From JAQVEM01 sp964610315 (lineage in GTDB: Bacteria; Actinomycetota; Humimicrobiia; Humimicrobiales; Humimicrobiaceae), in NCBI GenBank assembly GCA_964610315.1, contig CAZSVM010000018.1:1-52349 (forward strand): 52,349 bases of DNA, in the 5' to 3' direction. The notes beneath the pieces were generated by a model. It saw nothing but the letters and a program-made list of their open reading frames with translations, searched no databases and was not told the DNA's origin. Positions 45,672 through 52,349 of the stretch are shown here, one piece after another. Position numbers and translations under genes: made by a program. The stretch's first letter is position 1, and every line of letters starts with the position of its first letter.

Positions 45672-45781
45672 TTTTTAAAACCTTTCTTCGTAATATTTTA
45701 AATTACAAAAGCATACACTTTTTTCTATCAATCACCCCTAGTAATCCTTTACTTTTTGCATTATTTCTGATAATTTTTTGC

Positions 45782-45845
45782 TGAGATTTGTTTGGGATAT
45801 GTCTCTAATATATTATTATATATTAGTTAGCCTGAACAAATCTCT
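45782..45845 (-). promoter_or_regulatory. shared inverted element in importer leader (copy 2)
   Basis: The arms TGAGATTTGTTTGG (plus strand 45782-45795) and AGAGATTTGTTCAG (minus strand 45832-45845) start 50 bases apart and share the core GAGATTTGTT. A TATAAT lies between them, inside a second small palindrome CTAATATAT-AATA-ATATATTAG. A run of eight G (minus strand, 45865-45872) lies 19 bases before the first arm. The same layout, with arms 40 bases apart, is at 16719-16799. It sits inside the leader of the promoter at 46000. Confidence 0.6.
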
Positions 45846-45999
45846 TTCTATTTTATACCCATCACCCCCCCCTATTTTTCCTTGTATTCTTAATTATTTA
45901 ATTATTAGCATTCTTAGAGCATCTTTGTTACAAGTGTAAAGTAGTCTTCTCTCTTCTTGGTCTTTGCTGGATAATTCCTTAAAGGTTTTAGTCTTTATT

Positions 46000-46036
46000 A
46001 GTTAGTAATTTTACATAACATTTTACTAAATGTCAA
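46000..46036 (-). promoter_or_regulatory. importer promoter with ROK operator
   Basis: On the minus strand a perfect -35 TTGACA (46031-46036), a 17-base spacer and -10 TAAAAT (46008-46013). The -10 lies inside AGTTAGTAATTTTACATAAC (46000-46019), which matches the operator at 37552 in 17 of 21 positions when one more base is included. Spacing of -35, -10 and operator is identical at both promoters, so one ROK repressor should control both. Confidence 0.75.
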
Positions 46037-46241
46037 TTTTTTTATTTTTCCTAACCACTTTAAAAAAACACTTAAACGCCTCTAATCGATATAATAACTT
46101 GCATAATAAATTAAAGACTCCCTAACTGGGAGCAGATTTTTATTAGATCTTTTTCAAACTAAACAACGATATATTGAATAAATTTATATTCCTTTTTTTT
46201 ATAAATAATTATAAAATTTTATAAAGATTTAAATAAAGGAG

Positions 46242-47216
46242 GTGAGACCCATAAAAACTCTGGTATATAATAAGAACGAAAAGAAATTGCTGAAAAAGAT
46301 TTCTCTTAAGGGTGCTGCATCTTATATCAATAATCCTGACTATCTTATCTGGATCGATATCGAAAATCCTATTAAGGAAAACATGCAGTTTTTAAGGGAT
46401 TATTTTAATTTTCACCCTCTGGATATAGAAGACTGCCTGAGTGTTATTGAAAGGCCAAAGCTGGATGAATACGATGATTACTTTTTTCTGGTATTACATA
46501 TTCCTTACTTTATTAAACAAACCGGAAGATTGGTACCGTTTACCGTAAACATTTTCATCGGAAATAACTTCCTGGTAACCGTCCACCAGGGATTATGCAA
46601 ACCTATCCAGGATGCCCTCTATTATTCGATTGAAAATCAACAAATCCTGGACAAAGGATCCGGTTATCTTCTGCACAAAGTAATCGACTCCCTTATTGAC
46701 TACGATTTCCCCATACTCAATAAAATTTACAGGAATATACAAAATGTCGAGGATGCTATTTTTAAAAAAGCCAGCAGTAAAAATGTTAGAGATATACTTC
46801 TCATCAGGACCAATATTTTAGCATTCAGGAATATAATTTTCCCCCAGAGAAAGTTGCTTAAGACACTGGAGATAAAAGATATGGAATTTTTGATAGAGGC
46901 TCTTGAGGTTTACTTTAGTGACCTGGTGGACCACGTGGAAAAAATCTGGGATACTCTTGAAAATTACAAGGAATTAATAGAAGGGGTGCATGATGCCCAC
47001 CAATCTCTGCTCTCCAATAAGATTAATGATATAATGCGTATACTTACTGTTTTCTCGGTGGTTATTCTTCCCCTCACTCTCATATCCGGAATTTATGGCA
47101 TGAATGTTTCGCTGCCCCTGGGAAATTTCTCTTTCACCTTCATTATAATTTTAATTTCTATGATTATTATATCCATAGGTATGCTTGTCTATTTTAAATA
47201 TAAGGATTGGTTGTGA
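46242..47216 (+). CDS. corA: CorA family magnesium/cobalt transporter
   Basis: A 324-residue CorA-type channel: a large N-terminal cytoplasmic alpha/beta domain with long helices, then two C-terminal membrane helices, the first ending in the selectivity motif YGMN (about residues 287-290). The nominal GTG start at 46242 overlaps the last G of a strong SD (AAAGGAGGTGA), which is not workable spacing. The codon eight bases after GGAGG is ATA (46251), giving a natural-looking N-terminus KTLVYNKNEKK. The true start is therefore uncertain: ATA, or an ATG lost by one base change. It converges with the lipoprotein gene. Confidence 0.93.
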   Translation: MRPIKTLVYNKNEKKLLKKISLKGAASYINNPDYLIWIDIENPIKENMQFLRDYFNFHPLDIEDCLSVIERPKLDEYDDYFFLVLHIPYFIKQTGRLVPFTVNIFIGNNFLVTVHQGLCKPIQDALYYSIENQQILDKGSGYLLHKVIDSLIDYDFPILNKIYRNIQNVEDAIFKKASSKNVRDILLIRTNILAFRNIIFPQRKLLKTLEIKDMEFLIEALEVYFSDLVDHVEKIWDTLENYKELIEGVHDAHQSLLSNKINDIMRILTVFSVVILPLTLISGIYGMNVSLPLGNFSFTFIIILISMIIISIGMLVYFKYKDWL

Positions 47217-47217
47217 A

Positions 47218-48039
47218 TCAAACCTGCGTCTTTATTTCATCCTCGAAAAAAACATCGAATCTGTAGTGAGTAAATTCAGGCAAATATTCATCAAATAGTA
47301 TTTTTAAGGTAAATCTCTGTCCTTCCTGGGGAATCATTTCCTCTCTCAATAAGTAACACTTCTTTATAAACACTACCTGGTCTTTATCATTATAAAAGGT
47401 ACAGAAAAGTTTCAGGTTTCTTATTTTCTCGGTACCTATATTAATCAACTTTCCTTCAACAATCAGATAGTCGCCCTCTCCTGTATAATAATAATTTTCA
47501 TCCTCTACTATAGGGTTGCCTTTAAACCCTTCATTGTAATTCTTATAATTAACCCCTATTTTTATTTTGGATATTTCTATATATTTTTCTTTTTCATTCA
47601 GGTAATAATAAAAAGGTAACCTGCTCCCTGTCCTGAGGTAATCGGCCAGCGCTGGTATGGTCACTGATATTATCTCTTCACCGTTTTTATCATAAAAATC
47701 AAGGGTGATTTCCATATCCGTCTTATTTACCGTGGAAACATTTTCTATCTCCCCCATTATTACCAGATCTTCATAGATATCCGTATATAGATTGCAGTTT
47801 TCGATTTTTACTCCAATGGAGCTTATATCCTCCAGTTCAATTTTTTTATAATCAAACAAATAGAGACCGCTTTCTTCGGCAGTAGCATAATCGCCGGAAT
47901 TTATTGACCTTTCATTGGAATTATCCCCGGACTTACAGGAGGTTAGCGATAAGAAGGATAGGAAAGTAATTATTATAAGAAGTACGGTAAACGCTAAGCA
48001 GGCCTTTAATTTAATTCCCCGTAGTCTAGCATTGGTCAT
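47218..48039 (-). CDS. lipoprotein with two FxLYD-like domains
   Basis: About 273 residues from the ATG at 48039, supported by GTGGAG five bases upstream; a start at 48063 is also possible. The signal peptide ends in LTSC (lipid cysteine 35). The mature part seems to hold two similar beta domains (about 65-150 and 170-265), each with the pattern of a strand, a 'GEIENVS'/'GKLINIG' turn and a 'LDFYDKNG'/'CTFYNDKD' strand, resembling FxLYD domains of surface lipoproteins. It overlaps the end of panD by 14 bases and so is the last gene of that operon. Function unknown. Confidence 0.75.
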   Translation of the reverse strand: MTNARLRGIKLKACLAFTVLLIIITFLSFLSLTSCKSGDNSNERSINSGDYATAEESGLYLFDYKKIELEDISSIGVKIENCNLYTDIYEDLVIMGEIENVSTVNKTDMEITLDFYDKNGEEIISVTIPALADYLRTGSRLPFYYYLNEKEKYIEISKIKIGVNYKNYNEGFKGNPIVEDENYYYTGEGDYLIVEGKLINIGTEKIRNLKLFCTFYNDKDQVVFIKKCYLLREEMIPQEGQRFTLKILFDEYLPEFTHYRFDVFFEDEIKTQV

Positions 48040-48409
48040 CTTTCTCCACATGGTCCTCTTCATCTATAATCTTGTTTTTTTCATTTACATATACTATTTT
48101 TGGCCGGTGTACCAATGCTTCCTTATCACCTATATAAAGAAAGGATAAAATTATAATTTTTTCTCCTTTTAATATCTTCCTGGCAGCCGCCCCATTTATA
48201 TAAATTTCTCCACTGTTTTTCTCCCCCTCTATAACATAGGTTTCCAGCCTCTCTCCACTGTCAAGGCTTACCACCAGCACTTTTTCATAAGGAAGAATAC
48301 CCGCATGTTCCATTAAATTTTTATCTATACTTATACTGCCCATATAATCGATCTTGGCGCCGGTTACTGTAGCCCTGTGAATCTTACTTTTTAAAATACA
48401 GAGGAACAC
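48026..48409 (-). CDS. panD: aspartate 1-decarboxylase
   Basis: A 127-residue pyruvoyl enzyme making beta-alanine for pantothenate. The self-cleavage site Gly24-Ser25 lies in YMGSISID exactly where expected, and Lys9, His11 and Arg12 (KIHRATVT) of the active site are present. The usual C-terminal block (VHRPKIVYVNEKN) is conserved with a short extra tail. The start is GTG. It follows panC by 63 bases and completes the pantothenate set with panB. Confidence 0.95.
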   Translation of the reverse strand: MFLCILKSKIHRATVTGAKIDYMGSISIDKNLMEHAGILPYEKVLVVSLDSGERLETYVIEGEKNSGEIYINGAAARKILKGEKIIILSFLYIGDKEALVHRPKIVYVNEKNKIIDEEDHVEKDDQC

Positions 48410-48472
48410 TTCTTTCCTTTTTTCATTTATTTTCTTAAATTTTAAAAACTATTTTTTGGATTAATATTACTT

Positions 48473-49330
48473 TTATACCTTTATAATTATATTGTCAATA
48501 AGCCTGGTACTGCCAATCCACACCGCAGCTGCCACTAATATTTTCTTATCATTCTTTTCTATTTTCTTTTTCCCCTCCAATGTCAGAGGATCCCTGAACT
48601 CAAAATAATCTATTTTTTTTACAAACTCATTCTCTTTTAACTTCTTAAGCATCCTTCTTTGTATTTTCTCCAGATCATTCTCGCCTTTAAGAATCGTATC
48701 CTTGGCCAGGTTCAGACATTTATACAAAATAACAGCATTTTCCCTTTCTTTTTCAGAAAGGTACTTATTCCTGGAACTTAAAGCAAGGTCGTCTTTTTCT
48801 CTTATGGTGGGACCACTAACGATTTCTATATCAAGGTTTAAATCAGATACCATTTTCTTTATCAGTATCAATTGCTGATAATCTTTCTCTCCAAAATAAG
48901 CTTTGTTCGCACTTATGATATTGAATAACTTTAAAACAACTGTAGTTACACCGACAAAATGCCCCGATCTGTATTTCCCACACATAATATTGCTAAGCTC
49001 TTTTACCTCGACTACGGTTTTACGGTCCGGATTATACATTTCTTCAACTGCAGGGTAAAATATATAATCCACCCCTTCCTTTTTTGCCAGGATACTATCC
49101 CTTTCTATATCTCTGGGATATTTTTTAAAATCTTCGCCGGGTCCGAATTGGATTGGATTTACAAATATACTTATTATTACTTTATCGCATTCCTTCTTCG
49201 CCATCCTTATAAGACTCAAATGTCCTTCATGCAGAAAGCCCATAGTAGGAACCAATCCTATCCTGTATCCTTTTTGCCGGAGTCTGTCTACTGTCGATTT
49301 GCATTCACTGATTCTTTTAATTATTTTCAT
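48473..49330 (-). CDS. panC: pantothenate synthetase
   Basis: A 285-residue enzyme joining pantoate and beta-alanine with ATP. VPTMGFLHEGHLSLI contains the HxGH nucleotide motif; FVNPIQFGPGEDF, GEKDYQQL and SSRNKYLS are the remaining conserved blocks, all intact. Length is normal. No clear SD precedes the ATG. It is between panB (59 bases upstream) and panD. Confidence 0.96.
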   Translation of the reverse strand: MKIIKRISECKSTVDRLRQKGYRIGLVPTMGFLHEGHLSLIRMAKKECDKVIISIFVNPIQFGPGEDFKKYPRDIERDSILAKKEGVDYIFYPAVEEMYNPDRKTVVEVKELSNIMCGKYRSGHFVGVTTVVLKLFNIISANKAYFGEKDYQQLILIKKMVSDLNLDIEIVSGPTIREKDDLALSSRNKYLSEKERENAVILYKCLNLAKDTILKGENDLEKIQRRMLKKLKENEFVKKIDYFEFRDPLTLEGKKKIEKNDKKILVAAAVWIGSTRLIDNIIIKV

Positions 49331-49389
49331 TAATTCGATTATTAAATGTATTTATTTATCCGGGTAGAAACATTTTGAGTAATTGAATT

Positions 49390-50193
49390 TTAATAAGAGT
49401 GCTCTTCCGCGGGAAACTTCTTGCTTTTAACTTCTTCTATATATTTACGGTAACACTTTTTCATTTCCTTTCCTATCTCGGAATACCTCTTAGAAAATTT
49501 TGGTTTAAACTTTTCAAAAAGCCCAAGCATATCGTGAGTTACCAGAACCTGCCCATCGCATTCCACCCCGGCACCTATCCCTATGGTGGGGATCCCTATC
49601 TGTTTGGTTATCTTTTTTGCCAGCTTTGCAGGAATTTTTTCCAAAACTATTGAAAATACACCGGCTTCCTCAAGCCCTCTGGCGTCTCCCAGCATTTTGG
49701 AAGCCTCTGCGTCATCCCCTCCCCTGACTCCATAACCTCCTAATTTATAAACTGATTGGGGAGTAAGTCCAAGATGTCCCATAACCGGGATTCCTGTCTC
49801 CACTATTTTTTTTATGGTTTCGTAAACTTCCTTTCCTCCTTCCAGCTTTACTGCTTCGACCCCGGATTCTTTCAAAAATCTTCCTGCATTCCTCACTGCT
49901 TCCTCGATGCTTGCTTGATAGGACATAAAAGGCATATCCCCGATTACCATGGCCCTTTTTGCTCCTCTTCTCACTGCTCTGCAGTGGTGAATCATTTCTT
50001 CCATGGTAACCGGTATTGTATTTTCATATCCCAATAAAACATTACCTACCGAATCTCCAACCAGAATTAAATCTATACCGCACTCATCCAGCTGGGATGC
50101 CATTAAACAATCGTAGGCGGTGAGCATGGTTATTTTTTCACCTTTTTTCTTCATTTCCATCAAATCACCTGTGGTTACTTTTCTCTCAACCAT
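49390..50193 (-). CDS. panB: 3-methyl-2-oxobutanoate hydroxymethyltransferase
   Basis: A 267-residue TIM-barrel enzyme transferring a hydroxymethyl group from 5,10-methylene-tetrahydrofolate to ketoisovalerate, the first committed step to pantothenate. MLTAYDCLMASQLDE, VGDSVGNVLLGYENT (metal Asp) and VKLEGG are diagnostic, and GIPTIGIGAG is the C-terminal signature. SD AAGGGG precedes the ATG. It starts 12 bases after the DUF2520 gene and is likely translated from the same mRNA. Confidence 0.96.
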   Translation of the reverse strand: MVERKVTTGDLMEMKKKGEKITMLTAYDCLMASQLDECGIDLILVGDSVGNVLLGYENTIPVTMEEMIHHCRAVRRGAKRAMVIGDMPFMSYQASIEEAVRNAGRFLKESGVEAVKLEGGKEVYETIKKIVETGIPVMGHLGLTPQSVYKLGGYGVRGGDDAEASKMLGDARGLEEAGVFSIVLEKIPAKLAKKITKQIGIPTIGIGAGVECDGQVLVTHDMLGLFEKFKPKFSKRYSEIGKEMKKCYRKYIEEVKSKKFPAEEHSY

Positions 50194-50205
50194 AGTATCC
50201 CCTTC

Positions 50206-51168
50206 CTATTCTTTAAGTATTTCCTTAAGCTCATTTACTGTGTCTTCCTTTATCCATTTGTTCCGGTAAGCTATTTTGCCGGTTTCCATACCCATCATTT
50301 TATACAGTGAAATTTCTTCCTTCGGAAAAAATTTCCTAAAACTATCAATGTGCTCCTTTATGGTTCCGGTGTCCCCTCTTGCTATCGGCCCGGTCAGCGA
50401 TTTCTCTGTACCCATTTTCCTTATATTATCCACCGTACCCTCCACCAGGCTCATAAGACCCCTTAAAGAATCCTGCGGCTTTATGCCTATTTTTTGATGT
50501 ATAGATACTGCATAATTCAAGAGGGTAACCAGATAATTAGAGGCCACGCAGGCTGCTGCATGATAAAGCGGCTTTTTATTATTATCCACTTCTATTATTT
50601 GCCCATTCAGATTTTTTACCAGTATTTCCGATATTTTTTTGGCTCTAGCCCCCGAATAAGTCAATCCATAAACAGTTCCCGGTAAAGTTTTTATAGCTTC
50701 CTCAATAGAGGCGAATGATTTTAAAGGATGGATTGATGCAATCTCGGCTCCTGCCTCTCCGGCCGAATTTAATACCTCCAGTGATTTTGATCCGCTGAAA
50801 TGGACCACACAATAGTCTTTGTAATCCCTGCTCTTTTTTCCTCCAAAAATTTCCGTGCAGACTCTGCCTATGGTATCGTCGGGTGTGCATATCAAAATGC
50901 AGTTTGCCTGTAATACTGCTTTCCGGTTATCTTTGGTAAAAAATATGCCCTTTGCTTCTTTTCCCAAAATTTCCCTGGCCCTGCTTAGTGATTTCTCCGA
51001 TCTCGAGGATATTGTTTTCAGCTTGATACCGGGCAGGGCTTTTCTTGCAAAAACATAACTCAGAGTAGTTCCCACTCTCCCTGCTCCAATAATACATAAG
51101 TCTATAGAGGTTGTTCTTTCCATAGTTTTATTTACTATTTTTAAGTTTCGATTATCTCTAATTGTCAA
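50206..51168 (-). CDS. Rossmann/DUF2520 oxidoreductase, possible ketopantoate reductase
   Basis: A 320-residue protein (about 305 if the ATG at 51123 is the start). The N-terminal Rossmann domain has the dinucleotide motif IGAGRVGTTL, and the C-terminal half (about 170-300; HPLKSF, YHAAACVASNY) is DUF2520. The fold and the HPLKSF/ASNYL blocks resemble 6-phosphogluconate-dehydrogenase-like reductases. It lies 12 bases before panB and no classical panE is present, so it may supply the missing ketopantoate reductase step. Its TTG start overlaps the dnaN stop by four bases, so start choice is open. Confidence 0.87.
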   Translation of the reverse strand: MTIRDNRNLKIVNKTMERTTSIDLCIIGAGRVGTTLSYVFARKALPGIKLKTISSRSEKSLSRAREILGKEAKGIFFTKDNRKAVLQANCILICTPDDTIGRVCTEIFGGKKSRDYKDYCVVHFSGSKSLEVLNSAGEAGAEIASIHPLKSFASIEEAIKTLPGTVYGLTYSGARAKKISEILVKNLNGQIIEVDNNKKPLYHAAACVASNYLVTLLNYAVSIHQKIGIKPQDSLRGLMSLVEGTVDNIRKMGTEKSLTGPIARGDTGTIKEHIDSFRKFFPKEEISLYKMMGMETGKIAYRNKWIKEDTVNELKEILKE

Positions 51169-52274
51169 GAGACCCTGATTGGCATCAGCAAATAAATTAA
51201 ATTATCGTTTTTTTCCGGCTTTATTAAAATAGGTTTAAGGGGTTCATCTATTGACATTATTATATTCTTACCACCCATAATGTTTATACCGTCCATTAAA
51301 AATTCGGGGTTAAAAGCTATTTCTATTCTTTCCTCTCCATATGATACCTCGAAATCTTCGCTGGAACTTCCTATTTCTCTAACACTCATAGAAACGGTTA
51401 TCTTACCCTTATCTATGGTCAGTTTAACCGGAATATTGTCCTGAGATATTGATGAGATCCTTTTTACCACATCCAGTATCTTTTCTTTATTTACAATTAT
51501 ATTGTGTTTTAATTTTTGCGGAATGAGCTGTTTATACTCCGGGAACTTACCTGACAGCAGCCTTGAAACTATTATATTCCTCTCCTTGCCGTTTTCTTTC
51601 ATATCAAAACTTATCTGATTTTCTTCAATATTTATTTCGATATCATCGCCTTTGTACTCACTTTTGGCTATACTGTCCAGAACCTTCGAGGGCACCACTA
51701 CCCCAACCGAAGAAATTTCTTTATCAATAGTTTCTCTTGCCAGGGCCAACCGGTAACTGTCTGTTGCTACCATGCTTAATGTACCTTCTTCTATCTCCAA
51801 AAATACCCCGGTTAAAATTGCTCTGCTTTCATCAATGGATGCGGCCCTCTGTGCTTTTGACACCAGATTTTTAAATTTATCCAAGTTTATCTTTAAATGT
51901 TTATCCTTTTTTATTTCAGGAAAAGCGGGGTATTCTCCGAGAGGCAGCGTGTTTAATGTAAAAAAAGCGTTTTCACAGGTTATTTTTACCTGATTAGTAG
52001 ATTTTTCCAGTTCCAATTCTACTTTTGATTCTTTTAAACTTTTCAAAATGTTTACCAGGATTCGGGCAGGTACGATAGCTTTGCCTTTATCAATGATTTT
52101 CACCGGTGTTATACATTTTATACTGGTCTCCAGATCGGTACTGTATATAGTTAATTCTTTATCCGTATCTAACATGATACCGTTTAATATAAGAGATGAA
52201 ACTTTGGGGCTTATTACTCTGCTAGCAAATAATACCGTGTCAAGAAGGGTAGTTTTTGTTGTTTGAAATTTCAT
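51165..52274 (-). CDS. dnaN: DNA polymerase III beta subunit (sliding clamp)
   Basis: A 369-residue clamp made of three similar domains (about 1-120, 125-245 and 250-369). MKFQTTKTTLLDTVLFASRV, the domain-2 block RAILTGVFLEIEEGTLSMVA and the C-terminal LIYLLMPIRVS are typical; the last residues form part of the partner-binding pocket. SD GAGAGG lies five bases before the ATG. dnaN normally follows dnaA, which would lie to the right of the window. Unlike the usual dnaA-dnaN-recF order, the next gene is DUF2520 and then panBCD. Confidence 0.96.
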   Translation of the reverse strand: MKFQTTKTTLLDTVLFASRVISPKVSSLILNGIMLDTDKELTIYSTDLETSIKCITPVKIIDKGKAIVPARILVNILKSLKESKVELELEKSTNQVKITCENAFFTLNTLPLGEYPAFPEIKKDKHLKINLDKFKNLVSKAQRAASIDESRAILTGVFLEIEEGTLSMVATDSYRLALARETIDKEISSVGVVVPSKVLDSIAKSEYKGDDIEINIEENQISFDMKENGKERNIIVSRLLSGKFPEYKQLIPQKLKHNIIVNKEKILDVVKRISSISQDNIPVKLTIDKGKITVSMSVREIGSSSEDFEVSYGEERIEIAFNPEFLMDGINIMGGKNIIMSIDEPLKPILIKPEKNDNLIYLLMPIRVS

Positions 52275-52349
52275 TATAACCTCTCTAAAGGATATTTAAA
52301 ATATAAACATATTTTATTATATATAATATTTAATTTAAATAGCTAGTAA

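Larger units (their letters stand above)
45672..46241. other. 570-base divergent regulatory region
   Basis: Contains, from left to right, the binding-protein leader, the shared inverted element (45782-45845), a run of eight C on the plus strand (45865-45872), the ROK promoter/operator (46000-46036) and the corA side with a TATAAT (46090-46095) and a small hairpin CTCCC-TAACT-GGGAG (46118-46132) followed by a short T-run. No open reading frame or tRNA is visible. Confidence 0.65.

Noticed and set aside
46118..46132. Possible attenuator or magnesium riboswitch in the corA leader
   Set aside because: The stem has only five pairs and the leader is too short for an M-box; kept only as a note in the intergenic entry.

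Overview
The window is AT-rich bacterial DNA with ordinary codon use, mostly clear Shine-Dalgarno (SD) sites and ATG/GTG/TTG starts. It encodes many lipobox-bearing secreted proteins and sugar ABC transporters, and I see no outer-membrane machinery. This fits an uncultured, heterotrophic, monoderm-like anaerobe. The lipoprotein style (a Thr/Ala- or Glu/Ala-rich linker behind the lipid cysteine of the sugar-binding proteins), DUF6125 and the DUF2520-panBCD cluster recall low-GC Actinobacteriota-type or Clostridia/Atribacterota-like lineages. I cannot fix the phylum from this sequence. dnaN at the right edge suggests that dnaA and the replication origin lie just outside. I found no rRNA, tRNA, CRISPR array or insertion sequence.

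Layout. 89-3199: a PadR-controlled operon (PadR, HAAS/DUF1700, DUF4097, DUF2807, small membrane protein). 3430-8103: a DUF6125 protein, an unknown membrane protein, a GGDEF/HD-GYP cyclic-di-GMP enzyme and a nitroreductase. 8320-17985: a beta-glucan (probably laminarin, beta-1,3) locus with a LacI regulator, a binding protein, two permeases, a large cytosolic glycoside phosphorylase and a secreted GH16 laminarinase-type enzyme. 18436-28568: an ABC exporter, a Cas4-like/DEDD nuclease, an HD hydrolase, DUF2007, GNAT, an alpha/beta hydrolase, a PKD-transglutaminase lipoprotein, a purine permease and a small membrane protein. 28533-32222: an HtrA, ECF sigma and small membrane partner cluster, plus an orphan sugar-binding lipoprotein. 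32394-45671: a full arabinan/arabinose locus with a binding protein and two permeases, two GH43 enzymes, a GH51 arabinofuranosidase, a fucose-isomerase-type isomerase, a ROK repressor, ribulokinase and ribulose-5-phosphate 4-epimerase. 46242-52274: CorA, a lipoprotein, panD, panC, panB, a DUF2520 oxidoreductase and dnaN.

How it works together. Both sugar loci follow one plan: secreted hydrolases cut the polysaccharide, a lipoprotein-dependent ABC importer takes up oligosaccharides, and cytosolic enzymes finish the job. Each locus has its own repressor. The LacI gene has a consensus promoter followed by two AACGCGTT sites. The ROK system has two consensus promoters (in front of the isomerase and of the binding protein) whose -10 boxes lie inside matching TGTTAGT-type palindromes. 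In addition, the leaders of the two unrelated importers share an inverted 14-base element (TGAGATTTGTTTAG type) with arms 40 and 50 bases apart, set downstream of a G-run. A fifth copy of the half-site lies before a GH43 gene. This shared element is the most interesting unexplained signal in the window. Two genes (GH51 and corA) have a strong SD followed at normal spacing by ACG or ATA instead of ATG.
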